36,308 nucleotides of DNA from Anaerolineaceae bacterium (GCA_016936755.1 JAFGXF010000137.1:1-36308); one strand, 5' to 3'; positions 23,690-33,030 are shown, counted from the stretch's first letter. Notes: generated by a model from the letters alone, not told the origin. Numbers and translations: made by a program.

Positions 23690-24568
23690 ATGGGCATGAT
23701 GAAATACCTGCTGACGATATCCTTGATCCTCCTGCTGGCGGCATGTGGACCAGCAGGTGGTGAAGAGACTTCTTCTTCCCCCTCGATCTACATCGAAAAC
23801 AAGGGATCAGATACCTTGGTCAACCTCGCGCTGGCCTGGACCGAGCGTTACCAGAGCATGCACCCGGAAGTAAGATTGTCGGTGACAGGTGGTGGATCCG
23901 GTACCGGGATAGCTGCGCTGATGAATAATACGGTGGATATCGCCAACGCCTCCCGAAAAATCAAGCAGGAAGAGATCGATATGGCAACCAGCAATGGATT
24001 TATACCAATCGAATTCATCGTTGCCCGCGATGCCATCGGAATCATCGTCAACCATGAAAACCCGGTTAATCAATTGACAATGCAACAACTGGCGGATATC
24101 TTCACCGGTCGCATCGATAACTGGGCAGAGGTGGGTGGCAATGACCTGCAGATCGTGCGTGTGTCTCGCGAAACCAACTCCGGGACGCATGTTTATTTCC
24201 TTGAAGTTGTGATTCGCCTTGGAAGCAGTGAAAGCATGGATATCTTTGCACGTGATACTTTACTGCTGCCATCTTCAGAGGGTATCATTGCCGAAGTCCG
24301 CGATAATCCGCATGCCATCGGTTATGATGGTCTGGGATACATCACCGATGAGGTTAAGGTGATTGCCATCGCCATGGACGATCAGAGTGCTTATATCCTG
24401 CCATCGGTGGAAACGGTTAATGAGGGCTCCTACCCGATTGCGCGAGACTTGTACATGTACACCCCGGGAGAACCGCCGGCTCCTGTGAAAGACTACATTA
24501 CGTGGATACTGTCACCTGCCGGGCAGGAACTGGTCAGGGAACTGGGATTTGTCCCAATCACTCCATAA
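23690..24568 (+). CDS. pstS: Phosphate ABC transporter substrate-binding lipoprotein PstS
   Basis: Periplasmic or surface phosphate-binding component. The signal peptide ends in the lipobox LLAAC (Cys 19), so it is lipid-anchored. Binding-site motifs typical of PstS are seen: GSDTLVNLALAW, TGGGSGTGIAALMNNTVDIANASR, and the SRETNSGTHVYF loop whose Ser/Arg/Thr residues contact phosphate. The 292-aa length is normal. It is first of four genes pstS-C-A-B with a 1-nt gap to pstC. Confidence 0.94.
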   Translation: MGMMKYLLTISLILLLAACGPAGGEETSSSPSIYIENKGSDTLVNLALAWTERYQSMHPEVRLSVTGGGSGTGIAALMNNTVDIANASRKIKQEEIDMATSNGFIPIEFIVARDAIGIIVNHENPVNQLTMQQLADIFTGRIDNWAEVGGNDLQIVRVSRETNSGTHVYFLEVVIRLGSSESMDIFARDTLLLPSSEGIIAEVRDNPHAIGYDGLGYITDEVKVIAIAMDDQSAYILPSVETVNEGSYPIARDLYMYTPGEPPAPVKDYITWILSPAGQELVRELGFVPITP

Positions 24569-24569
24569 T

Positions 24570-25484
24570 ATGCCTGAAATCTTTGAGCGCCGAAGTCGAG
24601 AATCACATGGAGAGTGGGTCATCACCCGCTTGATCCAGACTGCCGGATATTCCTCCATCTTCTTTGTCTTGATGATCTTGTACTTCCTGCTGGCCAACGG
24701 GCTGCCCGTCATGAAGGATGTGTCATTATCCAATTTATTCAGCACGGTCTGGTATCCGATCGAAGAATATTATGGCATTCTGCCGCTGATTTTGGGTTCT
24801 CTCGTGGTGACCCTGGGCGCTGCTTTAATTGGAGTCCCACTGGGCATCCTGACCGCAGTATACATCTCTGAGATCGCCCCACAGTGGGTAAAGGAAGCGC
24901 TTAAGCCATTAATTGAGATCCTGGCGGGCATCCCCTCGGTGGTTTTGGGTTTCCTGGGAGCGATAGTATTATCCCCATTTCTACGAGAGAGTCTTAACCT
25001 GCCAACCGGTTTAACCGCCTTGACCGGTTCGATCCTGCTGGGCGCCATTGCCATTCCAACAATTGTTTCCATTTCAGAAGACGCATTGAATACCGTTCCG
25101 CGCGCCTACCGCGAGGCAGCTCTGGCGCTTGGCACCACCCGCTGGCAGACCATTTGGGGCGTGACGGTCCCGGCAGCCCGCTCCGGCATCCTGATGGCGA
25201 TCATGCTTGGTATCGGCCGCTCGATCGGTGAAACCATGACGGTCATGATGGTTACCGGTAATGCGCCGGTCATGCCGGATTCATTGGGAGCCCTGTTCGC
25301 CCCCATCCGCACCATGACCGCCACCATTGCCTCCGAGATGGGTGAGGTGTCCGGTGGCAGCCCGCATTATCATGTCCTGTTTTTCATCGGCATTGTATTA
25401 TTCCTGATCACGTTGGGGGTTAATGTCATGGCTTCACGAATCGCTTTCCGCCAGCGTAAACGTTCTGAAAGGGTGTTGTCATGA
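24570..25484 (+). CDS. pstC: Phosphate ABC transporter permease PstC
   Basis: Inner-membrane permease with about six helices. The BPD_transp_1 core contains the EAA loop REAALALGTTRWQTIWGVTVPAARSGILMAIMLGIGRSIGET, typical of PstC. ATG 24570 starts 1 nt after the pstS stop; earlier in-frame codons would overlap pstS. It ends with a 4-nt overlap with pstA (ATGA). It forms the membrane channel with PstA. Confidence 0.94.
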   Translation: MPEIFERRSRESHGEWVITRLIQTAGYSSIFFVLMILYFLLANGLPVMKDVSLSNLFSTVWYPIEEYYGILPLILGSLVVTLGAALIGVPLGILTAVYISEIAPQWVKEALKPLIEILAGIPSVVLGFLGAIVLSPFLRESLNLPTGLTALTGSILLGAIAIPTIVSISEDALNTVPRAYREAALALGTTRWQTIWGVTVPAARSGILMAIMLGIGRSIGETMTVMMVTGNAPVMPDSLGALFAPIRTMTATIASEMGEVSGGSPHYHVLFFIGIVLFLITLGVNVMASRIAFRQRKRSERVLS

Positions 25485-26356
25485 AATCTGATAAGTTGAT
25501 CACCCCGCGGTCTTCTGCATATCTGGTCGAACGCATCGGTTTTTCAACACTGGCCATTCTCTCATTCCTGCTTGCGGTACCGATCATCGGTGTGATCCTG
25601 TACATCATCATTCATGGCGCACCGGCCATCAGCTGGGAATTCCTGTCCAGAATGCCCTCGGATGGGATGAAAGCAGGGGGTATTCTGCCAGCCATCGTGG
25701 GCACATTCTACCTGACACTTGGTACAGCAATCTTTTCGGTACCACTCGGTATTGCAGCTGCCATCTACCTGTCTGAATATGCCCCCGAAAACCGCCTGAC
25801 GCGCATCATTCGCATTGCCATCATCAACCTGGCGGGCATACCGTCCATCGTGTATGGTCTCTTCGGGCTGGGTTTATTCGTCATCTTTCTCAAGCTCGGC
25901 ACGAGCATCCTGGCTGCATCGCTGACGCTGTCGATCATGACCCTGCCGGTCATCATCACAACCACTGAAGAGTCATTGCGTGCGGTGCCGTATGCATTCC
26001 GGGTAGTTTCCACATCACTCGGAACTTCCCGCTGGCAAACCATCCGGCGGGTGGTATTGCCCCAGGCCGTACCGGGCATTCTGACCGGAGTGATCCTTGG
26101 GTTGGAAAGGGCGGCTGGTGAGACAGCCCCCATCCTGTTTACCGGAGCAACATTCTTCCTGCCGCAATTGCCCAATTCCCCATTGGACGCAACCATGGCA
26201 CTGCCTTACCACCTTTTCGTTATCTCCACACAGGTGCCGGGTATGCCAATCCAGATTCAGTATGGCACGGTTCTGGTGCTGCTGGTGTTCGTGTTGGGCA
26301 TGAATATCGTTGCGACGGTGATCCGATCGCGGGCACGCGCCCGCCGGCAATGGTAA
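25481..26356 (+). CDS. pstA: Phosphate ABC transporter permease PstA
   Basis: Six-helix permease partner of PstC. The coupling loop FRVVSTSLGTSRWQTIRRVVLPQAVPGILTGVILGLERAAGETAPILFTG is characteristic of PstA, as is the start of the permease domain GGILPAIVGTFYLT. Overlap of 4 nt with pstC and a gap of 3 nt to pstB indicate tight translational coupling. Confidence 0.94.
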   Translation: MKSDKLITPRSSAYLVERIGFSTLAILSFLLAVPIIGVILYIIIHGAPAISWEFLSRMPSDGMKAGGILPAIVGTFYLTLGTAIFSVPLGIAAAIYLSEYAPENRLTRIIRIAIINLAGIPSIVYGLFGLGLFVIFLKLGTSILAASLTLSIMTLPVIITTTEESLRAVPYAFRVVSTSLGTSRWQTIRRVVLPQAVPGILTGVILGLERAAGETAPILFTGATFFLPQLPNSPLDATMALPYHLFVISTQVPGMPIQIQYGTVLVLLVFVLGMNIVATVIRSRARARRQW

Positions 26357-26359
26357 ATC

Positions 26360-27115
26360 ATGGATAAGATCGTTGTTGAACACCTTAATCTGCGTTATTC
26401 AGATGGCACTGAGTCGCTGCGCGATCTGAACCTGGTAATCCCGGCCAATGCCATCACAGCCCTGATGGGCCCCGCAGGCGGAGGCAAGTCCACCTTCCTG
26501 AGGGCGTTGAATCGTTTGAACGATCTGGCGGATGTGGTGGCGCAATCAGGAAGGGTGCTGATCGATGGGAAGGATATACTGGAACCCGAAATGGATGTGA
26601 TTGCCCTGCGGCGCAAGGTGGGCATGGTTTTTTCACGCCCGCTGCCGCTGCCCCTGACCATTTATCAGAACGTCTCTTACGGGCTTGAAGTGGCCGGTGA
26701 GCGCAATCGGGAGGTGCTGGATAAGGCTGTCAAGCTGGCACTTGATCAGGCTGAGTTGTGGGATGAAGTCCACGACCGCCTGTCGGATCCAGCTGAGGCG
26801 CTTTCCGGCGGGCAAAAGCAACGACTTTGCCTGGCGCGCGCTTTGGCCTTGAAGCCCGAGGTCATACTGCTGGATGAACCCACATCGGCCCTTGATCCGG
26901 TGGCAACCGCCAAGATCGAATCGTCATTAAGTGAACTCAAGAAGAATTATACGATCGTGATCGCACCTCACAATACCCAGCAGACTGCACGCGTGGCCGA
27001 TTGGGTGGCTTTCTTTCTACAGGGAGAGATGATTGAATTTGGCCCGAGTAAGGATATCTTCACCCGGCCCAAGGACAAACGCACCGAGGAATATATTCTG
27101 GGCCGTTACGGATAG
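26360..27115 (+). CDS. pstB: Phosphate ABC transporter ATPase PstB, variant Q-loop
   Basis: Energises phosphate import. Walker A is GPAGGGKST (37-45), followed by FLRALNRLND as in PstB; the signature is LSGGQKQR, Walker B VILLDEPTSALDP and the H-loop APHNTQQ. The Q-loop Gln normally seen in GMVFQ is Ser (S92 in GMVFSRPLPLP), an unusual change at the residue that links ATP binding to the permease. Length of 251 aa is normal. It is last in the operon; phoU does not follow, and a convergent HAD gene comes next. Confidence 0.94.
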   Translation: MDKIVVEHLNLRYSDGTESLRDLNLVIPANAITALMGPAGGGKSTFLRALNRLNDLADVVAQSGRVLIDGKDILEPEMDVIALRRKVGMVFSRPLPLPLTIYQNVSYGLEVAGERNREVLDKAVKLALDQAELWDEVHDRLSDPAEALSGGQKQRLCLARALALKPEVILLDEPTSALDPVATAKIESSLSELKKNYTIVIAPHNTQQTARVADWVAFFLQGEMIEFGPSKDIFTRPKDKRTEEYILGRYG

Positions 27116-27147
27116 ATCAGTGGCATTCTGGAAATCGTTCGACAGAT

Positions 27148-27780
27148 CTAATTCACCATTCTAAGGAATTCACGGTAATCCGAAATGAAAAGATCTGGCT
27201 CTGTCTTAATTGGGGCTTGACCGAACAGGGCCGTCTGTATCCCTGCCGCTTTTCCTGCTTCCAGGTCAAGATCGCGGTCGCCGATCGCCAGGGTTTCAGT
27301 GCGTTTCAGATGATAGCGTGCGATCAACTCATTGAACATGGCAGGATCAGGTTTACGAGGGTAGCCATCAGAGGTTGTTAACTTGTCGGCGAAAAATGAA
27401 TTTATACGGTGATATTTTAAGAGGGGGATGAGTGAGTCCTGTCCGCGGTGGGTGGAGATCAGGTTCAGCCCGTTATTCCGGATTACCCGTCGCAGCAATG
27501 AGCGAACACCGGGGAAAGGGCGCTGACTCCCAAGAGGTGTTCCATCCAGGAAGAAATTAAACCGTATCGAAAGGTGTTCAGGGTCCAATTTAAAACGATC
27601 TGCAAGTTCCGGCAGGGTATTACCAAGCGAGGTCATTGCCATTTTCGTAACGATCTCACGCTCGATCATGGCCCCCTGTTCTGCCAAAGCCGCCAGGATA
27701 GCAGCGCTGATCGCCGGGTAAGTGTCGAACAGGGTGCCGTCTACATCCCAGATGATATTCTTGAAAGTGAATCCAGGCAT
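27148..27780 (-). CDS. HAD-superfamily hydrolase (phosphoglycolate-phosphatase-like)
   Basis: Motif I is DVDGTLFDT (D12, D14). Motif II Thr is in LISTHRG, and the motif III Lys is in PRKPDPAMF. Motif IV is AIGDRDLDLEAGKAAGI. A helical cap between motif I and II marks it as HAD subclass IA, like phosphoglycolate or pyrophosphatase-type enzymes; the exact substrate is unknown. Start: ATG 27780 directly precedes the fold, so the 9-residue upstream extension in frame is not used. A GAGAG stretch lies upstream. It is convergent with pstB. Confidence 0.9.
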   Translation of the reverse strand: MPGFTFKNIIWDVDGTLFDTYPAISAAILAALAEQGAMIEREIVTKMAMTSLGNTLPELADRFKLDPEHLSIRFNFFLDGTPLGSQRPFPGVRSLLRRVIRNNGLNLISTHRGQDSLIPLLKYHRINSFFADKLTTSDGYPRKPDPAMFNELIARYHLKRTETLAIGDRDLDLEAGKAAGIQTALFGQAPIKTEPDLFISDYREFLRMVN

Positions 27781-27925
27781 GGTAACTCTCTCTTCATAGA
27801 ACACCACAAAGTTCAGAAGGTTTTGAGTAAACCGATAAGTGGATGCAGAGAAGCATCTGAACAGGAGAATTCAAATAATTCCCGGATTACTCAGGGGTAT
27901 TTATTTCGGAATGGATGGCACTGGT

Positions 27926-29809
27926 TCAGGTAGCGAATTCTGGGGTCTCGAACTGGCTGTTATACAGTTCAGCGTAAAAGCCTTTCTTCGCCAGCAGCTT
28001 GTCATGCCTTCCCTGTTCGACAATATCACCATTGTTCATCACCAGTATCCAATCCGCGTCGCGGATGGTGGAAAGGCGGTGTGCGATGATGAAACTGGTG
28101 CGGCCTTTCATCAGTGAATTCATGGCTTTCTGGATCAAACCCTCGGTGTGGGTGTCCACCGAGCTGGTGGCTTCATCCAGGATCAACATATATGGTTCCG
28201 ATAGAAAAGCGCGTGCAATGGTCAGCAGCTGCATTTGACCCTGTGATATGTTGGTTGTTTCTTCATTGAGTACCGTCTTATATCCATCAGGCAAAGTACG
28301 TATGAAGTGATCCGCGTGGGCAGCCTTGGCGGCAGCAATGACTTCGTCATCCGTGGCATTCGGGCGACCATAACGGATATTCTCCATGATTGTTCCGTTG
28401 TACAACCAGGTATCCTGCAGCACCATACCGAACATATCACGCAGATCATGGCGGGTGAGCTCGCGTATGTCGTGGCCGTCCACCAGGATGGCGCCGTTAT
28501 TCACATCATAGAATCGCATCAGCAGCTTGACCATGGTGGTCTTGCCGGCACCGGTTGGGCCGACGATGGCGATCTTCTGGCCTGGCTCTGCATAAAAAGT
28601 AAAATCCTTGATGATGATCTTTTCGGGGTTGTAACCAAATTGAACATTCTTGAAATCGACACGTCCGAGAACTTTGGTGATCCTGGCCGGTGTGGTGGTC
28701 TCTGGCAGTTCCTCACCTTCTGCAAGGAACTCGAAGACACGCTCGGCGGCCGCCATGGTCTGTTGGAGGGTGTTGGAGATATTGGCAATCTGGGTGATCG
28801 GCTGGGTGAAATTCCGGACATATTGGATAAATGCCTGAATATCGCCCACAGTGACGGTACCCTTGACTGCCATGTAGCCACCCAGGATGCAGATGGCCAC
28901 ATACCCCAGGTTGCCCACAAAATTCATGATCGGGAACATCATGCCTGACAGGAATTGTGATTTCCAGGCAGAGTCAAAAAGAGTGCTGTTGATTTGGTCA
29001 AACTGAGCCACGCTTTTGGCTTCACCGTTGAAAGCCTTCATAACAACATGACTCCCGTACATTTCCTCGACATGCCCGTTGATGTGCCCCAGGTAATCCT
29101 GTTGCCGTTTAAAGAAGACCTGCGATTTGTTAACGATCAACCCAATGATACCCAATGAGACCGGCAGCATGGTGAGTGCCACCAGGGTCATCTGCCAGCT
29201 GATCGAGAGCATCATGATCAATACACCAACCACCGTGGTAATGGACGTAATGATCTGGGTCAGGCTCTGGTTCAAACTTTGACTGACTGTATCCACATCG
29301 TTGGTGATACGCGATAGTACTTCGCCATGGTTGGTCCCGTCGTAATAACGTAATGGCATACGATTGATCTTCTCAGATATATCCCGTCGAAAGCGGTAGG
29401 TGATCTTCATGGATATATCTGTCATGATCCAGCCCTGGATGTAACTGAAGAGGGTGGAAAGGCCATACAGGATCAAAGTCATCAGGATGAAGCGACCGAC
29501 GGTGGTGAAATCGATGGATCCCGTCCCGGTGATGCGTGCCATAACGCCTTCGAACAGGGTGGTGGTGGCCTTGCCCAGGATCTTGGGTCCGGCGATGGAC
29601 AGAATGGTTGATATGATCGCAAAGATCCATACGATGATGATTGCCACCCGGTAAGTGTGCAGGTAACCCACCAGCTTCTTTAAGGTCCCCTTGAAATCGC
29701 GAGCCTTTTCTCCTTTGCGTAACATGGCCATTGGACCGCCACCCAAAGGTCCATGTTGACGCCTGCCGCTGGATTGCGAAGTTGAGTTGGGGCTGTTTGC
29801 GTTTGTCAT
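27926..29809 (-). CDS. Heterodimeric ABC exporter subunit with catalytic ATPase site
   Basis: 627-aa half transporter. After a Gly/Pro-rich N-terminus, a six-helix type IV exporter domain spans about 45-340. The nucleotide-binding domain has Walker A VGPTGAGKTT, Walker B LILDEATSSVD with catalytic Glu, and H-loop IAHRLST. The signature reads ISQGQ (522-525 SQGQ) instead of LSGGQ. A normal Walker B and H-loop with a degenerate signature is the consensus-site subunit of asymmetric pairs such as TM287/288, BmrC/D and LmrC/D. It overlaps its partner by 4 nt (ATGA). Transport of drugs, lipids or peptides is inferred; the natural substrate is unknown. Confidence 0.93.
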   Translation of the reverse strand: MTNANSPNSTSQSSGRRQHGPLGGGPMAMLRKGEKARDFKGTLKKLVGYLHTYRVAIIIVWIFAIISTILSIAGPKILGKATTTLFEGVMARITGTGSIDFTTVGRFILMTLILYGLSTLFSYIQGWIMTDISMKITYRFRRDISEKINRMPLRYYDGTNHGEVLSRITNDVDTVSQSLNQSLTQIITSITTVVGVLIMMLSISWQMTLVALTMLPVSLGIIGLIVNKSQVFFKRQQDYLGHINGHVEEMYGSHVVMKAFNGEAKSVAQFDQINSTLFDSAWKSQFLSGMMFPIMNFVGNLGYVAICILGGYMAVKGTVTVGDIQAFIQYVRNFTQPITQIANISNTLQQTMAAAERVFEFLAEGEELPETTTPARITKVLGRVDFKNVQFGYNPEKIIIKDFTFYAEPGQKIAIVGPTGAGKTTMVKLLMRFYDVNNGAILVDGHDIRELTRHDLRDMFGMVLQDTWLYNGTIMENIRYGRPNATDDEVIAAAKAAHADHFIRTLPDGYKTVLNEETTNISQGQMQLLTIARAFLSEPYMLILDEATSSVDTHTEGLIQKAMNSLMKGRTSFIIAHRLSTIRDADWILVMNNGDIVEQGRHDKLLAKKGFYAELYNSQFETPEFAT

Positions 29810-32046
29810 GCCAACTCCTCCTGACTCAACTGTGAAAGTGCAATCTCACGATAGACTGCGCAACTTTTCATTAATTCATGGTGTGAGCCTTTGCCGGCAA
29901 TGCGACCTTCATCGAGCACGATGATCTGGTTTGCATTCTTGATGGTGGCAATTCGCTGTGTCACAATGAAAAGTGTACTGTTACTGGCGTGTTCCTTGAG
30001 TGCCTTGCGGAGCGCTGAATCGGTTTTAAAGTCCAGGGCAGAGAAACTGTCATCGAAGATATAGATGGGGGCTTGTTTGACCAAAGCCCGGGCGATTGCC
30101 AGGCGCTGTTTTTGACCACCAGATATATTCACACCTCCCTGGGCGATCTCTGTAAGCAAACCCTCCGGTTTCTCAGCGATGAACTCACTGGCCTGGGCGA
30201 TATCTGTGGCATTCTTCAAGGTTTCATCGCTGGCTTGTTCATCGGCATAGCGCAGATTGCTTTCGATCGTGCCAGAGAAAAGGTTGCTCTTCTGTGGCAC
30301 GTAGCCGATCCGGTCTCTAAGATCCTTTTGAGTGACCTTGCGGATATCTACATTGTCAACCAGTATCTCACCATCTGACACCTCATAAAAACGTGGGATC
30401 AGGTTCACGATGGTCGACTTGCCGGATCCGGTGGTGCCGATGAATGCCGTGGTCTGCCCTGGCAGGGCTTTGAAACTGATTTCGTGCAAAACATCCTCTT
30501 CAGCACCCGGATAACGAAAACAGACATCACGGAATTCAACCGTACCCTTGAAAGGCTCAGGGAAATCAAGTGGGTGTTGGGGGTCCTTGATGACCGGTTC
30601 GGTTTCGAGAACATCGGCGATGCGGTCACCCGATACTGCGGCGCGCGGCAGTGCGATGAACATCATGGCCAGCATGAGGAAGGCTGTCAGGATCTGCATG
30701 GCATACTGCATGAAGGCCATCATGTCTCCCACCTGCATCCGGGATTGGGCGATCTCGTGTGCACCAACCCAGATGATGGCCAGTGAAAGACCATTCATGA
30801 TGAACATCATCAGCGGCATCACAATCACCATGATGCGGCTGATGAACAACATGGTGGCGGTCAGATCGCGGTTGGCTTTATCGAAGCGCTGCTCTTCGAA
30901 AGGCTGCATGTTGAAAGCGCGGATGACCATCATGCCAGACAGATTCTCGCGAGTGACCAGGTTCAAACGGTCGATCAAACCCTGTATGGCCTTGAATTTG
31001 GGCAATGCAATGGAGAATACGGTCATGATCAAACCGAGCAGAACGACCACCGCCAGTGCGATCAACCACCACATCGATGCTGTCTTGCTCAGGGCGCGTA
31101 TGACCCCGCCAACGCCGATGATGGGCGCATAGATCACCATGCGCAGCATCATGATGACCACCATTTGGATCTGGGTGATGTCATTGGTCGTGCGGGTGAT
31201 CAGTGAGGCCGTGGAGAAGCGGTCGAATTCTGTGCTTGAGAGACTTTCGACCCGCTGGAAGACCAGTGTTCGTAGATCGCGGGCCAGGCCTGAACCGATC
31301 TTTGCTGACAGGTAACCGATCAGGATCATGCAGATCACTGCTGCAAGTGATACCAGCAGCATGAATACACCGGTGCGGGTGATATAACCGGTTTGTAATT
31401 CACCTGTATCCATACCGAGTGCTTCATACTCCGCCTTGACAGAGACAACTGCCATCTGGGTGGTCAAGCTTTCACCCAGGGATGCAAATTGGGCATCGAT
31501 GGCTGTAGAGAGCTGTTCGCGTTGCAAGGCAGGCATCGATGCCAGTAAAGCGAATACATCGGTGTCGGCGGGTATTTGCGTGAGGTCGAATCCCATCTTC
31601 TCTGAAAGACCCGCAGCCTGATCTGGATCGGCCATCAGCGTTTCGAGCGAAGAAACGATCAGGAAAGGCTTGCCCATGATCGGGTTCAATAACTCAATGA
31701 CAGATTGATCGATATCATTTAATAGGTAGATCGGCTGTTTCCCCATGGCCGGGTAAGCCTCGAGTACACTTTCATAAGATGGGGAGTTTTGATCCACCAA
31801 TGTGTAATTGGCCAGTACAACGTTTTTATCATCGGGTTTCATAAAAATGAATAAACGCGCCATCTCACTTTGACGGATGGCTTGAGGGACGGCATTCTCA
31901 ACGCCACCCTGCTGGATGCCGAAATTGACGATTTTGGATAAGTAGTCAGGAAGTGCCAGATCTGCATTCGCTTGAATGAACAGCAGGATGATGATGAATA
32001 TGATCTGCAGCAGATATGGTTTAAGATATTTCAGTAATCTGGTCAT
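29806..32046 (-). CDS. Heterodimeric ABC exporter subunit with degenerate site and large extracellular insertion
   Basis: 746-aa half transporter. Between the first two membrane helices lies an insertion of about 165 residues (about 50-215), acidic and without membrane segments, predicted outside. Walker A is GTTGSGKST and the signature is ISGGQKQR (canonical). The catalytic Glu after Walker B is Asp (D666, in IFDDSFSALD) and the H-loop His is Gln (Q697, VTQRIATI). These changes, with the partner's SQGQ signature, make one composite ATP site non-hydrolytic, as in known asymmetric exporters. It is downstream of marR by about 85 nt. No clear ribosome binding site was seen at ATG 32046. Confidence 0.93.
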   Translation of the reverse strand: MTRLLKYLKPYLLQIIFIIILLFIQANADLALPDYLSKIVNFGIQQGGVENAVPQAIRQSEMARLFIFMKPDDKNVVLANYTLVDQNSPSYESVLEAYPAMGKQPIYLLNDIDQSVIELLNPIMGKPFLIVSSLETLMADPDQAAGLSEKMGFDLTQIPADTDVFALLASMPALQREQLSTAIDAQFASLGESLTTQMAVVSVKAEYEALGMDTGELQTGYITRTGVFMLLVSLAAVICMILIGYLSAKIGSGLARDLRTLVFQRVESLSSTEFDRFSTASLITRTTNDITQIQMVVIMMLRMVIYAPIIGVGGVIRALSKTASMWWLIALAVVVLLGLIMTVFSIALPKFKAIQGLIDRLNLVTRENLSGMMVIRAFNMQPFEEQRFDKANRDLTATMLFISRIMVIVMPLMMFIMNGLSLAIIWVGAHEIAQSRMQVGDMMAFMQYAMQILTAFLMLAMMFIALPRAAVSGDRIADVLETEPVIKDPQHPLDFPEPFKGTVEFRDVCFRYPGAEEDVLHEISFKALPGQTTAFIGTTGSGKSTIVNLIPRFYEVSDGEILVDNVDIRKVTQKDLRDRIGYVPQKSNLFSGTIESNLRYADEQASDETLKNATDIAQASEFIAEKPEGLLTEIAQGGVNISGGQKQRLAIARALVKQAPIYIFDDSFSALDFKTDSALRKALKEHASNSTLFIVTQRIATIKNANQIIVLDEGRIAGKGSHHELMKSCAVYREIALSQLSQEELA

Positions 32047-32131
32047 GTGTTTTTTTCAGCCATGTGCATTGGTCAAAGCATTTAACCCTGCTGGCCAGGC
32101 ATGCTGGATCGCTGGCCGGCTTTGGATTTGA

Positions 32132-32617
32132 TCAAGTCAGATCAGTGTCAGACGATTGGTGAACTACTTCATGAGACCGGTTCAGCTTCTGCAGCCCATT
32201 GATCAGCGATGGCAGGGACTTGATGAGGTTTTCCAGCTCGTTTTGAGATAGATTGGTTACCAATTCGTTCACCCAGACATAACGTTCATTGATACTGGCC
32301 TTCACCAGTTGCCGACCCCTGGCTGTGAGGTTGAGTCGTTTTACCCGCCGATCAGAAGGGTCTTCTTTGCGTATGATCAGTTTCTTTTCGACCAGACGCG
32401 TAACCAGTTGGCTGGTGGCTGCATTGGAGACTCCGGCAAGCCGGCTGAAATCAGTGATGACACAGCTGCCTTGATGGTAAAGATGCATTAAAAAACCAAA
32501 TTGAGGCATGGAAAGACCGGTACCCTTAATGAATAGCTGCCATTTATTCAAGGAATGGGTGGTGGAGAGTTCCAGCCAGTGAATCAGGGTTTGGATGAGT
32601 TCCGCTTGATTGGTCAT
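32132..32617 (-). CDS. MarR-family transcriptional regulator
   Basis: 161-aa winged-helix repressor. The recognition region shows the MarR pattern DFSRLAGVSNAATSQLVTRLVEKKLIIRKEDPSDRRVKRLNLTARG, with helical dimerization segments at both ends. Its position just upstream of an ABC exporter pair, in the same direction, is the standard arrangement for ligand-relieved control of efflux. An inverted repeat surrounds the -10 box of its own promoter. Start ATG 32617 was chosen over an in-frame TTG at 32629 on codon preference; neither has a strong ribosome binding site. Confidence 0.92.
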   Translation of the reverse strand: MTNQAELIQTLIHWLELSTTHSLNKWQLFIKGTGLSMPQFGFLMHLYHQGSCVITDFSRLAGVSNAATSQLVTRLVEKKLIIRKEDPSDRRVKRLNLTARGRQLVKASINERYVWVNELVTNLSQNELENLIKSLPSLINGLQKLNRSHEVVHQSSDTDLT

Positions 32618-32638
32618 GCCAGGTTCCAAATTAGTTAA

Positions 32639-32660
32639 TGCGGCTTAATATATCGCCGCA
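32639..32660 (-). promoter_or_regulatory. Inverted-repeat operator candidate for MarR
   Basis: TGCGGC (32639-32644) and GCCGCA (32655-32660) form a perfect 6-bp inverted repeat with a 10-nt spacer. The spacer holds the marR -10 box. A repressor bound here would block its own promoter. Confidence 0.6.
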
Positions 32661-32675
32661 CATAATAAACGTCAA
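32647..32675 (-). promoter_or_regulatory. Promoter of marR-ABC operon
   Basis: Minus strand: TTGACG (32675-32670), 17-nt spacer, TATATT (32652-32647). Expected start about 32640, within the left half of the inverted repeat. Confidence 0.75.
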
Positions 32676-32886
32676 GCATTAAAGGATTAATCCAGTATTA
32701 GAGAATAATGGCCTGTGAGTTGATCAGAGCAAGCGAATCGGGTCCATCATGGATACCCGGGAAACCGACATGAGTCATCGATCCAGAGTACGGTTGTTGT
32801 TCATAAAAGACCGGGCGTTTGTGGTATACTGCCCTGCGGTCGAATTGTAAAGACCAGCCTGGTTTGTTTGAGCGGGGAAATGGCTA

Positions 32887-32914
32887 TTGACATTCTGGGA
32901 TTATTTGCTAAAAT
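32887..32914 (+). promoter_or_regulatory. Promoter of rpoC
   Basis: Consensus TTGACA (32887-32892), 16-nt spacer, TAAAAT (32909-32914) with an extended -10 (TGC). Start expected at about 32921, leaving a leader of about 110 nt before the rpoC TTG start. Confidence 0.8.
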
Positions 32915-33030
32915 ATAGGATTGCATGGAAAATTCCGGAATAATCCAATAAACATACAAGCGCAGGGTATTCATACTCATGCGCTAGAGGCATTTATCGG
33001 CATCCCACGCCACCCCAGGAGGACTTCACC

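Larger units (their letters stand above)
32630..33030. promoter_or_regulatory. Divergent control region between marR and rpoC
   Basis: 401 nt without a gene. It contains the marR promoter and inverted repeat (left), a perfect palindrome GGATTAATCC at 32684-32693 beyond the marR -35 box, and two candidate rpoC promoters to the right. The stronger rpoC promoter starts at 32887. A TATACT with an extended -10 TGG is at 32825-32830 but its -35 box is weak. Confidence 0.65.

Noticed and set aside
28307-28948. 213-residue plus-strand frame within the ABC exporter gene
   Set aside because: Antisense to the conserved nucleotide-binding domain; rich in His/Asp as expected from the reverse frame of helices.
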